From: Micropterus salmoides
Lineage: Eukaryota > Chordata > Actinopteri > Centrarchiformes > Centrarchidae
Reading direction: 5' to 3'
Assembly: GCF_014851395.1 (NCBI RefSeq)
Contig: NW_024040152.1
Location: 19,024,308 to 19,088,307 of the forward strand
Length of the DNA stretch: 64,000 bases
The number at the start of each line of letters is the position of its first letter. Position 1 is the first letter of the stretch. The position numbers and the translations under genes were made by a program. The notes under the pieces were generated by a model. That model was not told the origin of the DNA. It did not search any database and saw nothing but the letters and a program-made list of their open reading frames with translations. Of this stretch, positions 24,393 through 35,575 are shown in pieces.

Positions 24393-26209
24393 ATAGCCTA
24401 CACTTCGTTTAAAAGCCTGACACTTCAACGGCAGTAGGCCCGTTAGTATAGATTGGAAGCTTAAAAAAACATCCTGCTCTTCTTATTTCATCTTACTACC
24501 AAATTGCCTATTCTATGAGTCAACATTTTATACACTCAAGTTTTACAGACCATCTACCTTTTCCTTGCAGCCTACCTTTGTCTCAGCGCGGTCAGTCAGA
24601 TCCATAGAACTCCCTGCAGGTGGCCCTTTTATAAATCCATTTGAATCAAACATACTGGATGATCTGAATGTAGGACCAAAGACTCACAGTCCGTGTCTGT
24701 GTGGAAGCAAAGTTCCTCCAAGCTCTCACTCTGCAGAGTAATGCACTACACGGCGAGCCTCTGCACAGTCTGAACATCTGCTCATTTCACGTGACTTTTT
24801 AAAAAATACTAACATCTGTTCTAAATAGGTTTCATTCTGTGCCTCTGCATCGTGTCAATTGCCAACTCCTCTCTCCTGAAAAAAGGGAGAGGAAACTTAT
24901 TTAAGCCCTATTGCATAGCGTAGAGGCTGAATATAATTTAAAATTGTTTTAAAGTAGGAAAGCTTTGATACATGGCACGAATAAGTTACAGCTCATATTT
25001 ACTGTAGCCCCTGCTTATTTATCTTGTAGCCTACTGAGTGAAAACCCATCAACTGTAAAAGGTTCAAGAAAAGCTGTTTATTGATCTAAACTGTGTGAAG
25101 CATTTCCCCCTCAAAACTTTCAGTGAGAATAGCCTCTATGTACAGACCCACAGCCTTTACCTTCACGGCCTCCTTAAATTTCATAGACATCTGGGAATTC
25201 CATACATGCCTCGCAAGCCAATTACACACCTTCAAACGGGCACACACTTTGATTTGGACAGTGAGCAACACTTTCCCAGCAGATCACTGAGATCAATCAC
25301 AGCACGATAACAGTATGAAAGATTTATTTAGTGACAATAATCGGGATTCCTTTGCTCGATGTGCGCGAAAACAAAAAGTCTATTGCTTATTCTGCTGCGC
25401 TGCAGATCTGCAAAATCATTAGGGATTATTGCCCATCCAGTAGGCAAAACAATCCGATATATGATTGCATTGTTTGATTTTGTCATCGTGAATTTAGATA
25501 GGGCATGCACTGCTATGCTGCAATAACAACAATATAGAAGAGAGCATTGTTAGTTTGATCTCTTCATTGACAAAATGTCAACACTTAACTGCTTTGCTGT
25601 TTATGTCAGAAGAGAGACTGTAGCGTGGGCCCAACAGCAGGTTAACATGACCCAAGTTATTTACTTTTAATGGTGAGCTTCAGGTCCAATCCTTAATCCA
25701 ACGGTAAACAAATTCAGGAAAAGAGAGAGGAGAGGGAAACTGGAGACTGCATGAGGCTTTTAAAATTTTAATTAAAATGGAATTTTAACTTAGTTTATGC
25801 AGACCGACTTTGTTTTTTTTTTTATCTACACCAGATTTTTTTCCCTTTTGCAGCAAAAAACCTTTTTTCTCACGTTAAACTGATGTGTTGATACTGGACT
25901 TTGTTTGAATAGTTTTAGTTATGAATGATGGGGGGAAATTATAAACCCTGAATTGTTTTTCTTCTTTTTGGATGTGTTACAATATATAAAAAAATAGCTG
26001 CATGTTTCCCCGACACTTTTGCTTGTGCCAATGATAACTCCATCTGTTTTCCCACGTGACTGGCGATACAGTGAAAGCTTTTGTCATTAAATCTGATGTG
26101 AAGTATTATAGTCCACGGGATTTCAGTGTATTTTAATTTTAACTTTGGCCTCCTCAGCTATCTGTTGTTAACATTTCAATTCGATTGATAAAAAAGTTAA
26201 AAGTCAAAA
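24393..26209. other. Intergenic between microsatellite and twist1 3' end
   Basis: No coding exon seen. CACGTG-containing sites occur at about 24788 and 26053. The stretch from about 24700 to 25300 is less AT-rich than its surroundings and could contain twist1 3' regulatory sequence. Confidence 0.4.
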
Positions 26210-26219
26210 GGCAATTACT

Positions 26220-26772
26220 TTCATCTTCATTTTCTTTAATGCAAAAACATTTACAAACATTTACAAAAAACGATAATAAAAAATAGGAATGTATTTGTAT
26301 TTCAGACACATGATCTTTTCCTCCTTGTAACACGTTTCACCAATAAATAAATAAAAGTATTCTGAAAATATTTTTTTGTTGCACAGGTTAGATCCACACA
26401 GTCTGCCTATAATGTGAGCTACACCACCAGTTGACAGTCTCACACCAAAAACTGAGACAACTGCTTCAATAATGCACTTTGACCTCCACAGAAATAAGTC
26501 CAAAGGCATGCATTTTAAAACATTTGTTTTCTTAAAAAAACAAAAACACATGATTTTTTCAACATTCGTCGTCAACAACATGAAAACACACCAGAATTGG
26601 GGTGATTGGAGCTAACAAAAAAACAAACAAAACACGGCTGCAAGTCCCTGGGCTCTGCAGAATGTTCCCCAGAGTTTCTGTCGTCTTTGGTTTAAATAGA
26701 GTGATCCCATGTATCCAGCATTGGACTCCAGACTTGTCCCGTCAGAATGTCATTCGTAGAATCAGCAGTCAC
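26220..26772 (-). other. twist1: Probable twist1 exon 2 (3' UTR only)
   Basis: On the minus strand, CTAACCCACAG ends at 26773 and gives an acceptor. It is followed by sequence containing GACAAGTCTGGAGTCCAATGCTGGATA, which resembles the start of the non-coding second exon of mammalian TWIST1 (a CAGTCTAGAGACTCTGGAGCTGGATAAC-like stretch). A weak donor (ATG|GTACGC) lies at 26948/26947, giving an intron of about 175 bases. Twist genes typically have a coding first exon and a non-coding second exon. Confidence 0.45.
26235..26240 (-). terminator. twist1: Candidate twist1 polyadenylation signal (ATTAAA)
   Basis: The plus-strand tttaat reads ATTAAA on the minus strand, about 530 bases into the proposed second exon of twist1. 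It is a common variant signal. It was chosen as the first plausible one downstream, so the assignment is tentative. Confidence 0.35.
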
Positions 26773-26973
26773 CTGTGGGTTAGACAAGGCATTCATTATC
26801 ACTAAACTGTGCATAGAAGTATACAAAATATCGCTGCTTGCGGTTGCATTACACCACAGTGCAGCCATTAAAAAATTAAATAAACATTTTCTAGTGAGTT
26901 CATTTCCCCACACTTTAAGGCCTGGTTTAGTTGAAAATCTAGCGTACCATTTAGGGCATAATTTCTCCAGGTG

Positions 26974-27480
26974 CTAGTGAGATGTTGACATGGACCAAGC
27001 GCCCTCCATCCTCCATACAGAGAAGGCGTAGCTCAGTCTCTCATGAGCCACATAACTACAACTTGCCATTTTGGAGTCCAGCTCGTCGCTCTGCAGCACC
27101 TGGTAGAGGAAGTCGATGTATCTGGCTGCGAGTTTTAGGGTCTGTATTTTGCTGAGTTTGTCCGAGGGCAAAGTGGGGATAATTTTCCGCAAAGCGGCGA
27201 ACGCCTCGTTGAGAGACTGCGTCCTCTGTCGCTCCCGGACGTTGGCCATGACCCGCTGCGACTGGAGCTCCTCGAAAGACTGGGGGCTGCTGCTGCTGGA
27301 CTTCTTCCCTCTTTTCCCAGGGGTCGGGCTATCTGAGTCCTCCCCGTTTTTCCTGCTCGTTCTCCTCTTCCTCCCACATCTCTTCGGCTGTCTGTCCAAC
27401 TCCCCCTCGCTGTTGCTCAGGCTGTCCACAGGAGAGACAGGGGAGCTGCCCGACTCTTCCCCCAGATTTTCCTCAGACAT
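26974..27480 (-). CDS. twist1: Twist-related protein 1 (bHLH transcription factor)
   Basis: Complete 168-codon reading frame in one coding exon. Basic NLS-like segments lie at about residues 32-40 (PKRCGRKRR) and 55-60 (GKRGKK). The bHLH domain spans about residues 75-128 and includes RVMANVRERQRTQSLNEAF, IIPTLPSDKLSKIQTLKLA and RYIDFLYQVL. The C-terminal Twist/WR box spans 149-168 (LSYAFSVWRMEGAWSMSTSH). All are essentially identical to vertebrate Twist1. The in-frame ATG 14 codons upstream (27522) was rejected because MSEENLGEESGSSP... is where teleost Twist1 proteins begin. The glycine-rich region of mammalian TWIST1 is absent, as in fish. By family knowledge it is nuclear, dimerises with E proteins, binds E-boxes, and controls neural crest, skeletal and mesenchymal development. 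The SSPVSPVDSLSNSE N-terminus suggests the twist1b paralogue, but that assignment is tentative. Confidence 0.95.
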   Translation of the reverse strand: MSEENLGEESGSSPVSPVDSLSNSEGELDRQPKRCGRKRRTSRKNGEDSDSPTPGKRGKKSSSSSPQSFEELQSQRVMANVRERQRTQSLNEAFAALRKIIPTLPSDKLSKIQTLKLAARYIDFLYQVLQSDELDSKMASCSYVAHERLSYAFSVWRMEGAWSMSTSH

Positions 27481-27654
27481 CTCCACTTGGGTAGATGGCA
27501 GCCTGAAAGTGTCCCCCCCCAAAATTATTCCCCTCTCATGAAGTCACAGAATTAGTCCACCTGTAGGTCTGTCTGGCTTTGAAGACACCAAAGTATCCAT
27601 AGATGGGTTCCTGGGAGGACAAGCCTTTTCCGATACTTGAGAAGCTTAGGCAGT

Positions 27655-27661
27655 TCTTATA
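27655..27661 (-). promoter_or_regulatory. twist1: TATA-like box of twist1
   Basis: The minus strand reads CCTATAAGAACTG, with TATAAGA about 175 bases upstream of the twist1 start codon. That implies transcription starting near 27625-27630 and a 5' UTR of roughly 150 bases. It is the best TATA match in the proximal upstream region. Confidence 0.45.
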
Positions 27662-27699
27662 GGCTGCATGGCGTAAACTTTTTTTGGGGTGGGACAGGA

Positions 27700-29090
27700 T
27701 TGGCCAAGAAGATGAATTACGTGAGGCGAGGGGTGGGAGCATCTGTGGAACTATCAGAAACCCTCCTGATACAAAGCTGGAAAAGATAACTGGGTAGCGC
27801 TATAATCTCACATCATTACAGTATTATTACAAAAGCAAGCAGAAGATTGTTATAATATTAGTCATTAGGACTCCAATTTGATTTTCATTAGATGAAATAA
27901 TCTCTACATTTTCTTGTAATAAAGTTCACATAAGTGAGGGGAAATCGAGCAGTAAATTGCCTTATTACGTATATGCAAAAGGGACTTCGAAAATAAAATA
28001 AATATCAGACAAAAATAATTGAAAATAACATGTTGTAAGCCTAATAGCTTTTCGTGCAGGACTGAGAGCAAACAACGCGTATTTTGTAATCCTTCATCCA
28101 TCCATCGGCATCCCAATAAGATATTGCCACTTCAAATGACTGCTGCTATATGTTTGCTATAGTATGCAGCAACTGTATGAGATGACACTTCTTTTAAAAA
28201 AAAACAAGTATTATGCAACCTTGGCACATCTCTGGAGGCCTAACCTACAGGCACGTGGGATTTACGTTTCCATCTAGTCTTACTTAAATCAAGTGAGATC
28301 AAAGGACTTTCATATAGGCAACATATGATGCCAATCTTACATTTTTGACATGCAGCCAGTACTGCAGCTCTTCAGACTTTTCCTTGGAGGACTGCTGCAT
28401 GCTCTAATTATATCCCCCACAAGAGGGCATGTTTTTTATGTATATTGTAAAATACCACAAAACGTTTGTAAAACTAAGATAAAGTTTGCATTTCTTTGTT
28501 CATACATAAAACAATCCAAGAAGTGATGATTCTCTCCTGTTGGTTCTAGTCAGAGATGAAGAGAGAGGGCAGCTTCATGTTTAAGACCCTCTGGTATTTA
28601 CTAGGTTGGTGATACAATATCCATCTTGTTTAGTGGAGGATTACTTTGTTTAGGTTGAGAAGACTGTGGTCCACAGGAGCAGCATCTGGTTCAGGAAACA
28701 GGGGGGCAGTCGGGGTCAGAGGTCACAACACCAGTGAACATCCATTTACATCCTTGTGGAGCGCCTGAGACTGAAGTATTGTTCCAGGGGAAGCACACAT
28801 GCTTGTTTAAGTGTGTCTTTTTGAATGAAACATTCACATTTTACTTTACTTTAAAGAAATAGCCACATTTATTACATTTTAAGGCTCAGAAATGCATGCT
28901 CCTTCAGTTATATCACTCAGTGACAAAATAAATGGGAAATTTCATAACTTCAAGTTTAGAACTGGCACATAGGCTTATGTACCTGTATATGGGGATGTTG
29001 ACGTTGACTGAAGAAAACCCATTACAATCAAGAAAGACTTCATTCGGAGTAAACAATATTTAATGATATATGCATGATAATAATGTGAAG
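27700..29090. other. twist1 upstream region, no gene seen
   Basis: AT-rich non-coding sequence with no supported exon. It contains a strong CTCF-like motif at 28417-28429. Confidence 0.45.
28417..28429 (+). promoter_or_regulatory. CTCF-like motif upstream of twist1
   Basis: The plus strand reads CCACAAGAGGGCA, a near-consensus CTCF core. It points toward the reverse-oriented motif at 29159-29172, so the two are convergent. Confidence 0.45.
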
Positions 29091-29109
29091 AGTCGATTAG
29101 ACCCCATCA

Positions 29110-29117
29110 TGACGTCA
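29110..29117. promoter_or_regulatory. Perfect CRE palindrome
   Basis: TGACGTCA, the full palindromic cAMP-response element (CREB/ATF site). It lies about 40 bases from a CTCF-like motif and about 300 bases upstream of a TATA-like sequence, in a patch that looks promoter-like. Confidence 0.45.
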
Positions 29118-29158
29118 TCATATTTTAAGGGGTAGTGAAGCTGTGCATTGTGTGGGAT

Positions 29159-29172
29159 AACCCCCTGGTGGA
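29159..29172 (-). promoter_or_regulatory. CTCF-like motif
   Basis: The minus strand reads CTCCACCAGGGGGTTA, matching the CTCF core CCACCAGGGGG. It is convergent with the motif at 28417-28429. Confidence 0.45.
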
Positions 29173-29417
29173 GTCTAGACACTGGCAAGGGGGATGGGAT
29201 GAGAGAATGGCTGAGACTTGGATGGATATGGTGAGCTCAGACCTGGGTACTGGATGTGGTAAAACTGGAGGTGAATACGGTGGAGGAGAGTTGCAGTGAT
29301 TCATAATGAAATGACAGCTGACACCAGCCGAGAGGAGAACAGATTGAAAGTTTGACAGCTACAATATGATTGGCTGATGGAGATCGTTGCGAAATCTGTT
29401 TGGAAGAGTAAACGCCC

Positions 29418-29575
29418 ATATTTATACAAAGAAGTAGGATAGTGTTCCTGATTGAACCTACGCTAAACTTCATGAAAGAGCAGCTCAAACCGCTTCAAGG
29501 TGAGTATACCTGTGTGGTGGCCCTGTCCATGGTCCTGATCCCAGCACGCGCCACACTCTACCTGCTGCACCTCAC
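29418..29575 (+). other. Candidate orphan first exon with consensus splice donors
   Basis: A TATA-like ttatac (about 29419-29426) precedes an ATG at 29472. The open frame reads MKEQLKPLQ and then meets CAAG|GTGAGT at 29499/29500. If unspliced there, it continues to CTCACAG|GTAAGC at 29576. An inverted CCAAT box (gattggctg) lies at about 29369. The predicted peptide is not recognised and resembles no gene expected at this position (ferd3l, polr1f, tmem196). It could be the start of a non-coding RNA or simply chance. Confidence 0.2.
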
Positions 29576-29649
29576 AGGTAAGCAGACACCTTTGTCTGAA
29601 TGTTTTGCCATCATTTTCCCTGCTGTATCTTATAACAAAAGTGGCAGGT

Positions 29650-29950
29650 GAGTAGCTTTTACTTAATCTTAACAGTTTGTTTTGCGGCTTCTTTAAAATT
29701 AAAATAAAAACTAATGTACTGCTTGAGTATATTTAACACTTTTTGATGCTACTACATTTCAGAGGAAAATATGTTGTTTTTACCCCACTACATTAATATT
29801 AATTGTAGTTACTGGTTACTTTTCAGATAAAAAAAAAAATCATACAAAAACTATGATCAGTTTATCAGTTATGATACATTGTTTTAGATTAAAATACCCA
29901 GTGAAGCAGTTCAAGTTAGCTCCACCTCTGCACTACAGCACCTTTAATAT
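29650..29950 (-). repeat. Dispersed teleost element, 'acttaagtgaaagt' family, copy 2 (partial)
   Basis: The plus strand shows ttgatgctactacatttcagagg, taccccactacatt, gttactggttac, tttatcagttatgatacattg, and ttcaagttagctccacctctgc. These match the internal part of the same repeat family as 13570-13865 and 34843-35575, in reverse orientation. Confidence 0.6.
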
Positions 29951-30144
29951 TTTAAGCATTTTTTGTAATACATGTTTTTTTGCTTAAGTTACATTTTCAA
30001 TAGAGGATGTTTACCTGTAAGATAGTATTTTGTTAGTAAAGTGCATTTATCTGTATCTGTATATATAGGGTTGTCCACAGTAAAGAGATGAGGGCGAATA
30101 AGGGGGGATGACAGGTTGTTTCCTTTTTTCTTTTACCTGCTCTT

Positions 30145-30174
30145 GTTTTTGTTTTGTTTTGTTTTGTTTTTTTC
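30145..30174 (+). repeat. (TTTTG)n microsatellite
   Basis: Five or so TTTTG units followed by a T run. Confidence 0.75.
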
Positions 30175-31796
30175 CTCTTAACTGATATTTATGATTACAC
30201 TTTATTGAATTTCAGATTTTTTTTCATAGAGGAGCCTGTTGGCTGCCTTCCTCGCCTGCACATGTCAGTTGAGCTTTAGGATTGCCTGGTCAGCATCTCA
30301 GACCCCTAGGCCATAAGGACACACCATCATCCCCTATTTAAAAAATAACAATAATGCAAAAGCCAGTATTTACACCCACGCCACATTTACATTTCTTGGC
30401 AGATTGCTCTGCGGAGTTCAGCTCTTTGCTGCTGAAGTGACTCTGACAAAACACAGCTGCTTCTCACTACCACGAATATGATGTCATCACAGGACAACTC
30501 CTCCAGTGTTGATCTTTAATAAAGACAAAACCTTCATCAGTCAATTAGAGAGTGTCAGGGACTGACAATTACAAGAACATGAAGAGGAGATAAACAGCAT
30601 TGATTGTTTTTCAGCTTGATTTACCGGACATTGTTGTCTACTCAGCCTGGAGCAGTGGCTACTAACAGATGAAGAAAGCCTTTGTCCTTATCAATGAGCA
30701 ATGAGTGGGTGTTATGATAAAGTCAAGTGTATATTACTGACTCATGCAACTTGACACACCAGTCATGAGTGACCCCAGAACGTCATTAACCACCCCTCCC
30801 CGAGGTCACATCAAGGCAGACACAACTCAGGCTCTCACTCACTAAGTCCTGAGCCAGAGCCAGATCCACAGAGACCTGTCTATTTTCTCTGCTCGAGCCC
30901 TGGAAGGCAGTGTTTCTCTATCAGCCTACTCGTATCTATTGAAATAACAAACCACAGTCCTCCATATGTACGAGGCTCCCACAATTGACAGTGATATTCA
31001 TGCTCACTCCATTAAAGTTTAGCTGCAACGAGTCCAGTGCCAGCTTGCCGAGATGGATCAACTGCATGGGATGAGAAAAGACAGGGGTGCGTTCTTCAAA
31101 GAGCAGTCCCAGATAGGCTTTAATAAACCCTCGGGACTAACAAGGTCAAACGACAGAGTTGGATGATTGCATTTTTTCCTCAGCAACAGTCTCAAAATGT
31201 CCCATTCTGTGGAGAAATCCAGACATCATGTCAGGGGGATTTCTGATAACAGCAGTCCAGTGGTGGTGAGAGAGGATCTGGGGCGTTGAATTGGGAGGTG
31301 AGGATGAAAACAGCCCTTTATAAGCTGTCTGGACACATAGGAGCCAGGACTCCTGAAGTTTGCTGTAAAAGAAAGCCTTTGAAAGCGGAGTGCTTTGATG
31401 TTGCAGGTTCTAATCGTGGTTTCAAGTCGGTATTCCTGTAGCAGAGCACAATTTAACCTTGTCAGAGAAAAGTGAGTGAAGCCTGCCCATTCCTGGAATC
31501 TTATCTCATAAAAGTATTGACTTTTGTAAAAGGAAAGGCAGATCATGTGCATGAAGAGGTGTACATGTGTATGTGCACGTGCGGGAAGTGCAATAGATGT
31601 TCTGTTAAATCTGTTCATGTTGGCCTAATGACTCTGTGGGATATCAGACAGCTCTACCGCACAATGACACCTTATTAGCCACTAAGAACTAACAAACCTC
31701 CAGTATGTTTTCACAGCTTGGAAGTTCAGGTCGATGTGGGGTCTGTGGAAGAACTGGCATCCCAGTAGTATAATCTCTGTTTAACCCCCCACCAGT

Positions 31797-31855
31797 GGAC
31801 TGACCCATCAGCTCATACCCCCACCCCCCACCCCCCCCCCACACACAAAAAAAAC
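31797..31855. repeat. C-rich low-complexity tract followed by A run
   Basis: ccccacccccc- and accccccccccc-type runs, then acacacaaaaaaaacaaa. The minus strand carries multiple G runs. Confidence 0.8.
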
Positions 31856-31914
31856 AAACTCAGGGCTTCCTCCAAGGGCTTGAGAAAGTGTTTCGCTTGT
31901 CCAACTTCACTCCC

Positions 31915-31942
31915 ACAACAACAACAACAACAACAACAACAC
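31915..31942 (+). repeat. (CAA)n microsatellite
   Basis: About nine perfect CAA units. Confidence 0.9.
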
Positions 31943-33932
31943 AATGCCATGTATTAAATAAAATCAAGATCCTGGAGAATCACAGAATTCTACTTTAAAC
32001 CCACATAACCTTACTTCCTGTCAATGACGACTATGCGATGAACATCAGCTCATACATTTTGTGCCCTCACCATTGCTAAATCTTAAACCTCAAGACTTCT
32101 GAGTCATGCCTTCTACTGCCTATACAGCCCGCTGCCACGCAGCAGACCACACACGTTCACTCTGGCTGCTGCAGCACAGACACCAGTGGACTGACCCATG
32201 CACTGAGCCATGAAAATATCTCTTCACAAAGTTACAGTAGCTTTATCGTATTTTGGTCGGATTACAGGAGCTTGACAGGTGCTACTGTGAGTTAAGAGAT
32301 ACCGTGACTATGTGTAGCTCACAAGGAAATCTGTAACATTACATAGGTGAGAAATACACTAAATTGAATACACCTTGCTAAAATTGATACTGCCTGATGT
32401 AACAGTCCTGCAATAAACTCTACTTTTATGAAGATTATAATACATTTTTAGAGAGACGTTAATTCAACATAATTTTGGAGGCTGTAGTTTGTGGTGCTGT
32501 TGAATTGTATTGTGCTACACTGAGAGGTGTTTCTAATATTTTGTCTACCCCATATTATATCAATGAGGGTAGACAAACCGAGTTCTAGAAATATCAGGAT
32601 ATTGTATAATGCATAGATTACTTTGTGTAATAAAGATGTCCACATACACTAAAAGGCCTGTTAAATAGGAATATACAGTGGAGTGAACAGTACTAGCTAT
32701 TGCTGCACGTGTGCAGTGAACAGTGTTACAGTTTAGGATCATTTCACTGAACTAACAACAACAACTTCAGAGCTAGTAGTGTCTATGCACATTGTTTTGG
32801 TTTTATATGCTGAAGTTTGACGTGTCTGTTCTGGACGGACGCATGACGCCACCATGATACAATGGAATTTTGTTTGTGGTGCTCATAACATTGAAAAATA
32901 ACACTGATGAAACTCAACAGCGGCATGTCTTTCCAGAAACAATGCCCCAGTTACTCTTGATAATCCACAGACCTCTCTGGCAACTGTTTTTATTGGAATT
33001 ATTTTCTGCTGATGAAATAGCCCCGTTGAAATGTACATATTACATTTATATAAAACAGGTTACAAATCCTACACAGTTCATCTGATGTGGACGCAAATGC
33101 CCTTGAACAAAAGCTGGCTGTCTGCACTTTAATTTCACAGTTGTTGCTTTTCAGTTTCAGATTAAATGTGCTGAGGGAAGAGAGTGCTAACACAAAAAAG
33201 AAATCTGTCTTTCCTGATACTTAATGACTGCACTGTACAGACGATAACCTGACCCTTTAATTGAAGATGTGTTACCAAGGATGCTGCTCTAAAACCATTC
33301 CTGCTTACAAAACGCTCACTGCAAATGATGGTATCTGTGAAAGGGAGTTTTTCCCCCTGCATCCAAAAATGCACTGCTGTCACATTCCCATGAGCGACTT
33401 CTCCTTTTATTATTTCATATACTGAGCATATCTGGCAAGATTACTTGGCACAGACCACCTTGCTGGAATGTCATCACTCATGCTCCTAATATGAAAGAAT
33501 AAAGAAGAACTAACTTCTGGGAATTCAACAGCAGTGTCTTTATCTCTGTCTGTGGCTCAAAGCCCAGCGAAATAACCCTGGCAGAGCACATGGTGGAAAG
33601 CAGCGTAACATGCCATGTCACATAGACTTATGTAAGTGATGAGCATAATGTCAGTAGTCCAGTGTGGTTCTTCACTCTAACCACAAGTGCTGCGTGGAGT
33701 CCTACCACAGTCCCTGTTAATAAGGACTCTGTGAGGAGAGGGGAGGTCAAACAGAGTGCTCCAGCTGCACACGAGGATGAATAGCGTACAGGGGGATGAT
33801 GGGCAGAGGTGTGGGGGCGGGGTGCAAGGACCTCAGAGAGTGATCAGGACATAAGGAGGGTCTCCCATCCTTTGCCAAAAAAAACAAAAAACAGAGGAAG
33901 AGTGGGGAGGATCACGCCGACTACTTATCTGT

Positions 33933-33958
33933 ATAGATAGATAGATAGATAGATAGAG
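33933..33958 (+). repeat. (GATA)n microsatellite
   Basis: About six GATA units. Confidence 0.9.
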
Positions 33959-34842
33959 GAGATAAATGTGATGGTTTATGGTTTTGCCATTACTTTCAGT
34001 CAAGTTATGTACCTTTCAGCCCCACACGCATACAGCACAATAAATTCAGAGACACTCAAACAACCTTTGCAGGCAGTCAATTCTAAATTATGTAAGGTAG
34101 TAACGACACTAACTCTCTTCTGAACTGCAGCTGTGTTCCCATCTCCCCCAGATTTCTGCTCACCTCTGCTCCTCCCTGTGTGTCAGTTAGAGGCGACCTC
34201 CTCCTCCTCCTTCAGTCAGACCAATCTGTCAGGACACAATAGGCTACCTCTCCAGCTATGTTGTTTTTGGAATGGGAACCCTTCAGCTCCGCTTGTTCTC
34301 CCTCTTGGTTGACAGAAATTAGCCAAGAAGACACTCTTCTTTGACGGATTTATCTCGGCTGAATATAGATTTTATGCTTTTTTTTTTTGCTCTCAGGGTG
34401 GTGTTTACTTTTACTCATGAATGTGTGTTGTGTGATCATGACCACCCAGCTGGGGATCTCTTCAATGTGTTATTCACATTGATTATCACCTTTAATGTTT
34501 CCAGTTAGAATAGCACACGCATTAAGAGGACTATAATTAATTATAATTGAGGTTTTGATTTCATTTTCACAAAACAGATTGATTTCCTCATCAGTATTAT
34601 CAACAGTAGATAACTTCTCATCAGGATGACTTACAGAGCTGTTATGATAAAGTGAAGGTGGATTGTGCAAGCTTCAGTCAGATACTGAGGGTTCAAATCT
34701 GTTAAAGACATTACTGCTGTTGTGAAGTATAGACACCTGCACCCTATGGCTGTTCTCACCATCTGCTGGACATTCTTGAAGTAACAGCAGGTAAGGGGAA
34801 TAAGCAGCAGTGGCTGTGGTGTGAACTGTCAATTACAATTTT

Positions 34843-35575
34843 GAGGTGTAATATTTTCTTGTTATGCAATTGTACCCTCCACTATATTTGAGAGAGAAAT
34901 ATTTAACTTTTTAGTCCACTATATTTATTTGATGGCTACGCTGTTATTACTAGTTACAGATTAAGAATCAACATGAAAAAAACATTATTAAAGATTAATC
35001 AACGTTTCCCAGCCCTTTGTCTTGTTCCCCTTTGCAAAAAAAGCTATTTTAACTTATCAGTCATATGTGAAGCACTTTGAATTGCAATAACCTTTATGTA
35101 TGAAAGGTGGTGTCTGATTTCCCCTGTTAACGTCTCTTACGGTTTCATTAAAATAAATGTTCAGGCCAATATTCAACAAAAAAGGCAAAGATACAGAGAA
35201 GACAGATCTGTGTATCAGAACTTCCTTTTTTTCCTCTGTCCTACCCCAATAATAACTTCACGACCACTCAGATTTATCTTGTTCCCAGTAAAAGTAGTTA
35301 AAACTAGTGTTGAGATGCTGCTTACACACTGATATGTCAGTATTAACAATCGAATAATGCAATATATATTAATATATCACTCACGGGGGGCATTTTTGTC
35401 TGCAAAACAAATACTTTTACGTTGAATTACTGTAAGTTTTCTTTGCTGATAATACTTATAGACTTACAGGCTTTTGCAAGACCTTTACTTATAAAGGAGT
35501 ATTTTTACATTGCTCTATTTACTTTTGCTTAAATTAAGCATGCGAATACTTCTTCCACAACTGGTACACTAAAGG
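34843..35575 (-). repeat. Dispersed teleost element, 'acttaagtgaaagt' family, copy 3 (about 730 bases)
   Basis: In reverse orientation the ends are gaatacttcttccacaactggta (35547-35570) and a left portion with ccctccactatatttgagagag and ttttagtccactatatttatttgatggct. The sequence at 35420-35540 (gaattactgtaagttttctttgctgataatactta, then ggagtatttttacattgctctatttacttttgctt) is diagnostic. The middle (about 35010-35330) is unrelated to the family as I know it and may be a secondary insertion. Confidence 0.6.

Noticed and set aside
27481..27522. Upstream in-frame ATG adding 14 residues to Twist1
   Set aside because: Known Twist1 proteins begin at the downstream methionine, and the added residues (MGGDTFRLPSTQVE) have no counterpart that I know.
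27116..27541. 141-codon plus-strand open frame across twist1
   Set aside because: Shadow of the twist1 coding exon on the opposite strand.
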